Part shown: positions 6,910 through 14,020 of the stretch, one piece after another | How positions within the stretch are numbered: the stretch's first letter is position 1 | Layout of the letters: every line of letters starts with the position of its first letter | NCBI GenBank assembly: GCA_035295665.1 | Contig: DATGIQ010000324.1 | Location: 1-47,758 of the forward strand | DNA from: DATGIQ01 sp035295665 | GTDB lineage: Bacteria; Planctomycetota; Planctomycetia; Gemmatales; Gemmataceae | Direction: 5' to 3' | Length of the DNA stretch: 47,758 nt | Notes under the pieces: generated by a model | Databases searched by the model: none | What the model was told of the DNA's origin: nothing | Seen by the model: only the letters and a program-made list of their open reading frames with translations | Position numbers and translations under genes: made by a program

Positions 6910-9282
6910 TCACTGCTTTCGTTGTGCCAAGATGGCTTCGAGTGCCTGCATGTTGACCGGCTTGACCAGGTGGTGATCGAACCCCGCCTGCCGGGACCTC
7001 TGACGGTCGGAATCCTGCCCGTAACCGGTCACCGCGACCAACATCGTGCCCCGAAGACTCGGCTGCTGACGCAGCCGCCGTGCGACTTCGTATCCATCCA
7101 TCCCTGGCAACCCGATATCCATTAGCACCAGGTCCGGCCGGTATTCCACGGCGGCTTCCAGCGCAGCCGGCCCGGAATACGCCACGCGGGCCTCGTGTCC
7201 TGAAACCTGCAGCAGCAGGGCGGCACTGTCGGCCTGATCCACGTTGTCATCGACCACGAGCACCCGTAAGGACTGGGCGGGTCGCCCGGCTGCTTCGACC
7301 GGCTCCGGCTGGGGCTGAGAGTCTGGAAGCTGGACCACCGGGATGCGCACGACGAACTCGCTCCCTTGCCCCAACGCGCTGTACACCTCCACCCGTCCCC
7401 TGTGCATCTCCACGAGTTTTTGCACGACGGTCAACCCCACCCCCAGGCCGCCTTGGGAGCGGTCCAGCGACCGTTCCGCCTGCATGAACAGGTCGAAGAT
7501 CCGCGGCAGCAAATCGGGCGCGATGCCGACGCCGCTGTCCCGCACCCGCAGCACCGCCTCGTCCCCTTCGCGTTCCAGGGCGAGCGAGATGCGGCCGCCT
7601 TCCTCGGTGTACTTGGCGGCGTTGGTCAGCAGGTTCACCACCACTTGTTCGAGGCGCGTCGAGTCGGCGTAGAGCCAGACCGGTTCGGGGGGGAGCGTCA
7701 CCGCGAGTTGGTGGCGGCGCTGGTCGATCAGGGGGCGGGCCGACTCCACCGCCCGGTCCACGATGCCCCGAACGTCCACGTTCTCGAAGTGCAGTCTGAT
7801 CCTGTCGGTCGTGATCCGGGAGACCTCCAGCAGCTCGTCAACGAGGGCCTTCAGCTGGCCCACCTGGCGCTCGATGATGGCCCGCGCTTGCGCCTGGAGG
7901 GGGTTCGCGCCCTCGCCCTGATGACGGAGGAGTTGCACAGCATTCAGGATCGGAGCGAGCGGGTTGCGGAGTTCGTGGGAGAGCATGGCCAGGAACTCGT
8001 CCTTGCGGCGGTGGAGGTCGGCCGAGGCCTGCGCCTGGGCCCGCGCCCACTCCAACTGGCGGCGCTCGGTGATGTCCCGGATGTTGCACTGGATGACGGG
8101 TTCGTGGTCCGCCTGGTACAGGTTACTGACGAATTCCACATCCACCTGCCGCCCGTCCGCCGCCACCAATGGCAAATGGTCGTAGCGGATGTAGCCACGC
8201 TCCTGCAGCAGGCGAAAGGCGGCCTGGCTGGACGCCTTATCCTGGAACAGGCCGATCTCCCACAGCTCCTTCCCGAGCAGTTGCCCGGGCGCGTACGCCA
8301 ACAACTCCGACATGAATGGGTTGGCGGCGGTGATCTTGCCGGTGCGAGCATCCAGGAGGAGGATGCCGTCCCGGGCCGTCTCGAAGAGCCGACGGTAGCG
8401 CAGCTCACTCGCCTCGAGTCTCGCCTCGGCCTGCCTCCGGTCGGTCACGTCCTCGATGGCCAGGAGGATCAACTCGCGGCCGTCGGCCGGCGCGCGCACG
8501 CGGCGGGCGTTGAGCAACATGGTCCGGCGGCCGATCTTCGGGAAGTCGTGCTCGACCTCGAAGTCGTGAAAGGCGTGGTTGTGGGGCAGGACCTCCTCCA
8601 GCAGCGTCCGCAAGCCGGGGATGTCCCACTGGCGGTTGCCCAATTCATAGACGTACCGGTTCTCCGTCTCTTCCTGCGACACCTGGAAGGCTTGATGGAA
8701 GGAGCGGTTGGCCCTCAGCACCCGCAGGTCTTTATCCAGCACCACCAGGAACGGCTCCCGCAGGGTGGCGATGATGCCCTCGGCGAAGTTGAGGGCATCT
8801 TGCACCGCCCGCTCGGTCCGCCGGCGCTCGCTGATATCGCGGAAGATCAGGACGACGCCAGCAACGTCACCCTGCCGGTTGCGGATCGGCGCGGCGCTGT
8901 CGTCGATGGGCCGCTCGGTGCCGTCCCTAGCGGTGAGCAGCGTGTGGTTTGCCAGCCCGACCACAAGCCCCTCCCGCAAGGCCCTGGCGGCCGGGTTCTC
9001 GGCCCGCCGGCGGGTCTCCTCGTTGACGACCCGGAAGACCTCCTCCAGGGGCTTGCCCTCGGCCTCCTCCTGTGTCCAACCGGTCAGGGCCTGGGCGACG
9101 GGATTCAGGAAGGTGACGCGGCCGTGGGTGTCCGTGGTGATGACCGCATCGCCGATGCTGGAGAGGGTGACCCGCAACCACTCCTTCTGCTCGTACAGCG
9201 CTTCTGCTTGCGGCTGGGACACGGTAGTGAAACCTGTGCTCGTCTCGGGACAGCGAGTCCAAACGTGCATCTCCGCCTTCAT
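6910..9282 (-). CDS. PAS-domain hybrid sensor histidine kinase
   Basis: The product (about 790 aa from the ATG at 9282; an upstream GTG at 9318 is possible) reads a signal through PAS domains and autophosphorylates on His. Three PAS/PAC units occupy roughly residues 30-150, 155-275 and 285-410, each ended by a PAC-like phrase (FRDISERRR, IEDVTDRRQ, IRDITERRQ). HisKA follows with phospho-acceptor His436 in SHELRNPL. A HATPase_c domain has the N box (NLLTNAAKYT) and G boxes (DSGVGIAPD, GGLGVGLT). A C-terminal receiver domain has phospho-acceptor Asp722 in LVLMDIGLPG. There is no signal peptide or membrane segment, so it is cytoplasmic. No response regulator gene is adjacent, so its output partner is unknown. 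It sits between an IS66 remnant and a nuclease-like remnant. Confidence 0.9.
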   Translation of the reverse strand: MKAEMHVWTRCPETSTGFTTVSQPQAEALYEQKEWLRVTLSSIGDAVITTDTHGRVTFLNPVAQALTGWTQEEAEGKPLEEVFRVVNEETRRRAENPAARALREGLVVGLANHTLLTARDGTERPIDDSAAPIRNRQGDVAGVVLIFRDISERRRTERAVQDALNFAEGIIATLREPFLVVLDKDLRVLRANRSFHQAFQVSQEETENRYVYELGNRQWDIPGLRTLLEEVLPHNHAFHDFEVEHDFPKIGRRTMLLNARRVRAPADGRELILLAIEDVTDRRQAEARLEASELRYRRLFETARDGILLLDARTGKITAANPFMSELLAYAPGQLLGKELWEIGLFQDKASSQAAFRLLQERGYIRYDHLPLVAADGRQVDVEFVSNLYQADHEPVIQCNIRDITERRQLEWARAQAQASADLHRRKDEFLAMLSHELRNPLAPILNAVQLLRHQGEGANPLQAQARAIIERQVGQLKALVDELLEVSRITTDRIRLHFENVDVRGIVDRAVESARPLIDQRRHQLAVTLPPEPVWLYADSTRLEQVVVNLLTNAAKYTEEGGRISLALEREGDEAVLRVRDSGVGIAPDLLPRIFDLFMQAERSLDRSQGGLGVGLTVVQKLVEMHRGRVEVYSALGQGSEFVVRIPVVQLPDSQPQPEPVEAAGRPAQSLRVLVVDDNVDQADSAALLLQVSGHEARVAYSGPAALEAAVEYRPDLVLMDIGLPGMDGYEVARRLRQQPSLRGTMLVAVTGYGQDSDRQRSRQAGFDHHLVKPVNMQALEAILAQRKQ

Positions 9283-9394
9283 CGGCGAGAAGACAGGGCC
9301 GCCTCTAATCCTGGGCACAGGGATATTTTATCGCGAGGCCGCTACGCTGTCCTCCGCGGTCGCCGTTCCCGGCCTGGGAGAAACAGTGGGCGAG

Positions 9395-9780
9395 TCATCT
9401 CCGAATGTGGAGCGCCCCCCACGGCTCGTTGATCGTGATCCCTGAACCAGCCTGCAATTTCGCCCAGCCTTCGAACCCCTCCGTCTCATCCGTTCTCATG
9501 TCGATCGGCAGGCACACCGTCCAGCTTTTCACCTTGAACTTCTTGCTGTCCCGAGCCGTGGCAAACGAATCGAGGATCTGGTTTTTCTGTGGCTTCTCGA
9601 TCCCATCCGGGAAGTATTTCACTCGGAACAAGTCGATGCCGTTCGGGTCGGACAGGGAGCCATCGAACGAATCCAGCCCGGCGTGTCCCTGACAACGCAG
9701 TCGCACGGACAATCCGGCGGCTCGACCTGAATGAGTTGGGCCGGCATGTCCTCGAACTTGTCCCGCGCGCCGGCGAGACG
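9395..9780 (-). pseudogene. Frameshifted, truncated nuclease-like remnant
   Basis: Two overlapping minus-strand frames make one coherent protein start. The upstream part reads ARDKFEDMPAQLIQVEPPD. About position 9707-9715 the frame must change to continue VRLRCQGHAGLDSFDGSLSD, then NGIDLFRVKYFPDG, KPQKNQILDSFATARDS and INEPWGALHIRR before a stop at 9395. The pattern of a spaced GIDLFxVKYF after a Gly-rich acidic loop fits the N-terminal PD-(D/E)XK-type domain seen in several restriction or defence proteins; this family call is inference. The rest of any such protein is absent. It fills most of the space between ygiQ and the histidine kinase. Confidence 0.5.
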
Positions 9781-9817
9781 CCGGTGGGGTTGTAGATGAG
9801 TAAGCTTGACCGCCGTG

Positions 9818-11857
9818 TCACTTAGCCCTCCTCTTCCGCCGCTTGGCGCTCTTCCGGCCCGGCCGGTAGCCGCGGTTTGGCAAGCCCCGCTCGCCCGCCG
9901 GTTCACCCTTGGCAGGATTCGCAACCGAATGGTAATGGTCCGGGTCGCTGGCCCGTTGCCGCCTTGCCTCGATGGCTTCCTTCGGCGGTTGGGCCGGGAT
10001 CAGACAGTCGCAGCCGCTGCCGATCAGGTCTTGGCGGCCGGCCTCGATTAGCGCCTCCCGAACGGTAAACCAGTTTTCCGGCTTAAAAAACTGCATCAGC
10101 GCACGCTGCATCTTGCGGTCCCGAAGCCCCTTTGCCACATAAACTTGCTGCTTCGTGAAAGGGTCGATTCCTGTGTAGTAAAGTGCTGTAGCGATGTCAA
10201 ACGGAGCCGGAATGAAGTCTTGCACCTGGTCTGGGCGGTACCCGTTGCGCTTCAGGAACACGGCCAGGTCGATCATGGCGTGCAAGTCGGAACCGGGATG
10301 GCTAGCGATGAAGTAGGGCACCAACGCCTGCTTCGGCTTGCCAGCGCGTTGAGAATATCTTTTGAAATCGCGGGCAAACCCCTCGAAGTTGTTGTTCACC
10401 GGCTTTTTCATCAACCCAAGGACCGTGGGATCGGTGTGTTCAGGCGCCACCTTGAGCCGACCACCGACGTGGTGGGCCGTCAGCTCCTGCATATATTCCG
10501 GTGATAACTGGGCCAGGTCCATGCGAATGCCGCTGGCCACCAACACCTTGCGAATTCCCGGTTCCGTCCGAGCCCGCCGCATCAGCTGCACCAGTGGACC
10601 ATGATCCGTGCCCAAAAGCTTGCAGATGGTGGGATGGACGCAAGAGAGCCGCTTGCATTTCGCCTCGACCTCCGGCTGGGTGCAGCGCATCTGGTACATG
10701 TTGGCGGTCGGCCCGCCAATGTCGCTGATCACGCCGGAGAATTCCGGATCGGCGGCCAACTTGCGAACTTCCTTCAGGACCGATTTCTGGGAGCGTGACT
10801 GGATGATCCGGCCTTGGTGAGCCGTGATCGAGCAAAACGTACAGCCACCAAAGCAGCCCCGCATGAGAGTGACCGAATCCTTGATCATTTCGTAGGCCGG
10901 GATCGGTTCGGTGTACGACGGATGCGGCCGGCGGGTGTAGGGCAAGTCGTAAATCGCGTCCATATCCGCTTCGCTGATCGGCAGCGCGAGCGGATGGACG
11001 ACGACGGCCTGGCGATCATGATGCTGCACGAGGGTATGGGCGTTGTAGGGGTTCGTGTTGATGTGAATGAGACGGGTTGCCTCGGCAAATAGTCCCTTGT
11101 CCGCTTTGACCTGCTCGTAGCTGGGCAGGTGCACGACCTCTTTACCGAACGCTGTGGACGGCGGCGTTTCGCTAGCTCCCAGGACGTAGGCTACACCGCG
11201 CATGTCGCGCAGGTCGCGCACCGTTTCTCCCCGCGCCAGCCGTCGGGCGATTTCCACGATGGCTTGCTCGCCCATGCCGTAGACGACCAGATCCGCCTTG
11301 GAATCGAGGAGAATCGAACGGCGGACGGTATCGCTCCAGTAGTCGTAATGGGCGAGCCGCCGCAACGATGCCTCGACCCCGCCGGCAATGATCGGTACGC
11401 CGGGAAAAGCCTCTCGGGCACGGTGGCAATACGGCAGCGTGGCACGGTCGGGACGGAGACCAATTCGGCCGCCGGGGGAATAGGCGTCATCATTGCGAAG
11501 TTTGCGATTGGCGGTGTAATGGTTGATGAGAGAGTCCATGTTGCCGGCACTGATGGCGAAGAAAAGTCGCGGCCGGCCGAACTGCCGCCACGGCTTGCAA
11601 GAGCGCCAGTCGGGTTGGCTCAGAATGGCCACGCGAAAACCGGCCGCCTCCAAGACCCGGCCCAGAATCGCCATAGCGAAACTGGGATGATCGACGTACG
11701 CATCGCCGGTAACGAAGACGATATCTACCTCGTCCCATCCGCGCTCCGCCATCTCGGTCGGGGTCATGGGCAGCACGGGACTGGCATACCGCTCGCTCCA
11801 CAACGGCAAGGAGAGCCGGACGGAAGGCGGCTTGTTGATTTCAGAGAATGCGCGCAT
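9818..11857 (-). CDS. ygiQ: YgiQ family radical SAM protein (UPF0313)
   Basis: The 679-aa product is full length for YgiQ. The N-terminal 300 residues form the B12-binding-like region typical of the family. The radical-SAM cluster motif CxxxCxxC is seen as CFGGCTFC with cysteines at 335, 339 and 342, followed by SITAHQGR. Later motifs include KVAPEHTDP and FIASHPGSDLHAMIDLA. The last about 125 residues are the DUF3362-type C-terminal domain, ending in a very basic tail (RKSAKRRKRRAK). The reaction is not established for this family. Translation starts at ATG 11857; an extended -10 element lies 72 bases upstream. This is the intact copy among three C-terminal domain copies in the first 12 kb, and a frameshifted nuclease-like remnant follows it. 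Confidence 0.92.
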   Translation of the reverse strand: MRAFSEINKPPSVRLSLPLWSERYASPVLPMTPTEMAERGWDEVDIVFVTGDAYVDHPSFAMAILGRVLEAAGFRVAILSQPDWRSCKPWRQFGRPRLFFAISAGNMDSLINHYTANRKLRNDDAYSPGGRIGLRPDRATLPYCHRAREAFPGVPIIAGGVEASLRRLAHYDYWSDTVRRSILLDSKADLVVYGMGEQAIVEIARRLARGETVRDLRDMRGVAYVLGASETPPSTAFGKEVVHLPSYEQVKADKGLFAEATRLIHINTNPYNAHTLVQHHDRQAVVVHPLALPISEADMDAIYDLPYTRRPHPSYTEPIPAYEMIKDSVTLMRGCFGGCTFCSITAHQGRIIQSRSQKSVLKEVRKLAADPEFSGVISDIGGPTANMYQMRCTQPEVEAKCKRLSCVHPTICKLLGTDHGPLVQLMRRARTEPGIRKVLVASGIRMDLAQLSPEYMQELTAHHVGGRLKVAPEHTDPTVLGLMKKPVNNNFEGFARDFKRYSQRAGKPKQALVPYFIASHPGSDLHAMIDLAVFLKRNGYRPDQVQDFIPAPFDIATALYYTGIDPFTKQQVYVAKGLRDRKMQRALMQFFKPENWFTVREALIEAGRQDLIGSGCDCLIPAQPPKEAIEARRQRASDPDHYHSVANPAKGEPAGERGLPNRGYRPGRKSAKRRKRRAK

Positions 11858-11928
11858 GGACCGACTGCCTCTCTCCCGTGGGAGCCTGTGCCCTCCCGAC
11901 CCACTCCTGGAAGAAACGGGGATGGTTT

Positions 11929-11937
11929 ATTATATCA
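11929..11937 (-). promoter_or_regulatory. Extended -10 promoter element upstream of ygiQ
   Basis: The minus strand reads TGATATAAT, a perfect extended -10 (TGnTATAAT), 72 bases before the ygiQ start. No convincing -35 hexamer is seen at 16-18 bases, which is normal for extended -10 promoters. Confidence 0.45.
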
Positions 11938-12035
11938 GACCCCAGACTCCGGCGCGAGCCGGCGGAAGATCTCGGATCCGAATGCTGCCACCGCCGGATG
12001 GCGATCGGTGATGCAGCCCAATGAGGAGGATGACG

Positions 12036-12311
12036 ATGGCGAAAACGACTTGCCCAATCACGCGCTCCCAGTTTCTTGCCACAGCCAAGCCGCTCACGGT
12101 GACGATCAACAACGTGCCGCTCCAGGCCGTGGTCAAGGAATTCTCGACCGGGTCGTTGGGCTGGTATCTCAACGGGAAAACGACGGTCGAGGTCGATGGA
12201 CAACTGGTCTCGGTACAGATCGGCCTGAACCTGACCGTGGTTGGAAGTAAGGAATTGCCACCCGCGGGAGGAAACAGCCCCGCCCATCCATCTACCGAGG
12301 AGGTTGTCTAA
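12036..12311 (+). CDS. Small conserved-looking hypothetical protein, 91 aa
   Basis: The start is placed at the ATG of MAKTTCPITR because AGGAGG lies six bases upstream; two earlier in-frame ATGs overlap that site. The protein is small, soluble and beta-rich (LTVTINNVPLQAVVKEFSTG, then GWYLNGKTTVEVDG and VQIGLNLTVVGS), ending in a Pro/Ser/Glu-rich tail. There is no signal peptide, membrane segment or metal motif. I do not recognise a named family. It is divergent from ygiQ, with 178 bases between the two start codons, and is followed 27 bases later by the 210-aa gene on the same strand, with which it may form an operon. Confidence 0.6.
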   Translation: MAKTTCPITRSQFLATAKPLTVTINNVPLQAVVKEFSTGSLGWYLNGKTTVEVDGQLVSVQIGLNLTVVGSKELPPAGGNSPAHPSTEEVV

Positions 12312-12338
12312 GAGCCCTGGGCTTTCCCTCGGCAAGCA

Positions 12339-12971
12339 GTGGCCAGCGATGTAAAATCACTCTGTTCGTCACAACCCTGCATTCGGATCTCGCTGTGCGT
12401 GAAGCTCATGTTTCCGACTCCGCTGAAGACATTTGTGCACCCAGCTGAGGTGTATCGGCTCCAGCGCCCCGCCCAATGGGACCAAGTGCAGCACGATGAG
12501 GCGCGTTCCTGCGGATTTGGACCCCATGACCGCGATGATGTCGGACTGTGGATCTCGATCCTGCCGATGAGTCTCGATACGGATCGGCTGGCGGCCGCGC
12601 TGCCCAGGGTCCTGGACCAGGCCCTGCATGATTTGGCGCTGGACAATTTGGCCCAGCTTCCGTGGCCGCGCTGCCTGGAAGGGTCGGGCCAAGAAGACGG
12701 CGGCCGCGTGATCCTGATTGAGACCAACGATAGCCTGGCCGCGAGCCGGCTTCTCCATCCCGACCTGCATCACCTGTTTTCCGGTCTGCTCGGCAGCCCG
12801 TTCTGGGCCGGCATTCCCGATCGCAGTACGCTGGTGGCGTTTTCTGAGCGCCGCGCTCTCAAGAAGCGAATCGGCCAGCAGATGCGCAAAGATCATGACA
12901 CTTCGGCCTATCCAATTACCCCGCTCCCCTTCCTCGTGACGCGGGATGGCATCGCGCCGGCAGAAGAGTAA
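12339..12971 (+). CDS. Hypothetical protein, 210 aa, DUF1444-like tail
   Basis: Both strands are open here (a 215-codon frame runs opposite), but the plus-strand product has more natural composition and a coherent fold. It has an N-terminal part (KLMFPTPLKTFVHPAEVYRL split at about residues 22-42), a middle segment GLWISILPMSLDTDRLAAAL, and a C-terminal section RVILIETNDSLAASRLL followed by LLGSPFWAGIPDRSTLVAFS and a YPITPLPFLV ending. The tail resembles proteins of the DUF1444 type, in which an Asp/Asn-Ser region is followed by a G-x-P-x-R motif; this is an impression, not a search result. No export signal. Probably co-transcribed with the 91-aa gene upstream. Confidence 0.5.
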   Translation: MASDVKSLCSSQPCIRISLCVKLMFPTPLKTFVHPAEVYRLQRPAQWDQVQHDEARSCGFGPHDRDDVGLWISILPMSLDTDRLAAALPRVLDQALHDLALDNLAQLPWPRCLEGSGQEDGGRVILIETNDSLAASRLLHPDLHHLFSGLLGSPFWAGIPDRSTLVAFSERRALKKRIGQQMRKDHDTSAYPITPLPFLVTRDGIAPAEE

Positions 12972-12984
12972 GAGAAATTGATTC

Positions 12985-13248
12985 GATGCGGACCTTGCCA
13001 TCGAGGAAGATGTCACGCACGGTTCGCTCCCTCGGCTTGGGATTTACGCGGCGTTCCAGTTTTTCAAAGTGTGGCGGCACGACGGCAATGCGTTAACCTT
13101 TCACATCCCTGGAAATGACGGCAAATACACGACCGCCGATTGCAGTCGCGCATTTCCACAAGTGGCGTCAGCCCACCAGTTTGGCTGCTTGCAACAAGCA
13201 CGCCAGGCTGGCGATGAAAATGCGGCGATCCGCCAATTCCGTGTCTGA
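12985..13248 (+). pseudogene. Uma2-type (DUF820) nuclease remnant, N-terminally truncated
   Basis: The plus frame between an in-frame TGA at 12979 and the TGA at 13246 encodes ADLAIEEDVTHGSLPRLGIY, then KVWRHDGNALTFHIPGNDGK, TADCSRAFPQV and DENAAIRQFRV. This order matches the C-terminal half of Uma2 proteins, which have a PD-(D/E)XK-like fold and are abundant in planctomycetes and cyanobacteria: the E-x-D core strand, the K/R-x-Y/I-A helix, the VWR strand, a beta hairpin and the AxIRxFR end. The first half of the family is absent and there is no start codon, so it is a relic. Confidence 0.6.
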
Positions 13249-13344
13249 ACCCGGCAGCGGACCGGGACGGGCCAGGCTCACCGTGGCGACCGCTTCTCCG
13301 CATCTCAAGAATTCCAACAATGCATGGCTGGACCGCTCTCGTCC

Positions 13345-13373
13345 TTTACCGGCCGCGTAGGACGGATTACAAT
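13345..13373 (+). promoter_or_regulatory. Likely sigma70-type promoter for the sigma factor-kinase operon
   Basis: TTTACC and TACAAT are separated by 17 bases (four and five matches to the -35 and -10 consensus). The -10 ends 47 bases before the ATG of the ECF sigma gene. Confidence 0.45.
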
Positions 13374-13420
13374 ACCGTTCACTTATCGTTCGGCGAGCCT
13401 GTTGCGGAGGGTCACTTCGC

Positions 13421-14020
13421 ATGGCATCCGATGGCTCCATCACCGGCTGGATTGGCCAACTCAAGGCCGGCGACCAAGCTGCCGCCCAGCAGCTTTGGGA
13501 ACGTTATTTTCATCGACTCGTCGGGCTGGCGCGCAAGAAACTCCGTGGGACGCGCCGGCGGGCTGCGGACGAGGAAGATGTGGCCCTGAGTGCGTTTGAC
13601 AGCTTTTGTCGGGGCGCCGAAAACGGCCGTTTCCCGCAGCTTGGAGACCGCGATAATCTCTGGCACTTGCTCGTGGTCCTCACCGCCCGCAAAGCCTGGC
13701 ATCTGCGCCGGGATGAAGCGCGGCAGAAGCGGGCCCGCGTTGTTCCGTGGCCCGAGGGCGATTCCAATCGTGTCGATGACGTCGGCATGGAACAGATCGT
13801 CGGTCAAGAACCATCACCCGAGTTCGCGGCCAGCGTCGCCGAAGAGTATGAGCTTTTGCTCAGCCGGCTCGCCGACCCGGAGATGGAAGCGATTGCCATC
13901 TGGAAAATGGAAGGATTTACCAACGAAGAGATCGCGGCCAAACTGGACTGCTCCCTGCGTACCATTGAACGCAAATTGCGCATTATCCGGGGCCGCTGGG
14001 CCCAGGAGGATCGAGCATGA
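13421..14020 (+). CDS. ECF-type RNA polymerase sigma factor
   Basis: This 199-aa protein is the size of an ECF sigma factor and would direct RNA polymerase to a dedicated promoter set. Region 2 covers about residues 15-95 (GDQAAAQQLWERYFHRLVGL, DEEDVALSAFDSF, NLWHLLVVLTARKAWHLRR). Region 4 covers about 140-195 with a helix-turn-helix (FTNEEIAAKLDCSLRTIERK). The wording is typical of the planctomycete-enriched ECF group that pairs with Ser/Thr kinases. Its stop overlaps the start of the kinase gene by four bases (ATGA), so translation of the two is coupled. This suggests that the kinase, rather than a classical anti-sigma factor, controls its activity; no anti-sigma gene is nearby. Confidence 0.92.
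   Translation: MASDGSITGWIGQLKAGDQAAAQQLWERYFHRLVGLARKKLRGTRRRAADEEDVALSAFDSFCRGAENGRFPQLGDRDNLWHLLVVLTARKAWHLRRDEARQKRARVVPWPEGDSNRVDDVGMEQIVGQEPSPEFAASVAEEYELLLSRLADPEMEAIAIWKMEGFTNEEIAAKLDCSLRTIERKLRIIRGRWAQEDRA

Noticed and set aside
7366..9432. A 688-codon plus-strand open frame opposite the histidine kinase
   Set aside because: It is antisense to a gene with complete PAS, HisKA, HATPase and receiver motifs; its Gln/Arg/Val-rich product has no domain signature. High-GC codon bias produces such long shadows.
12369..13016. A 215-codon minus-strand frame opposite the 210-aa gene
   Set aside because: It is rich in Gln, Arg and His, as expected for an antisense frame, and overlaps the Uma2 relic; the plus-strand product looks more natural. 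Some doubt remains.
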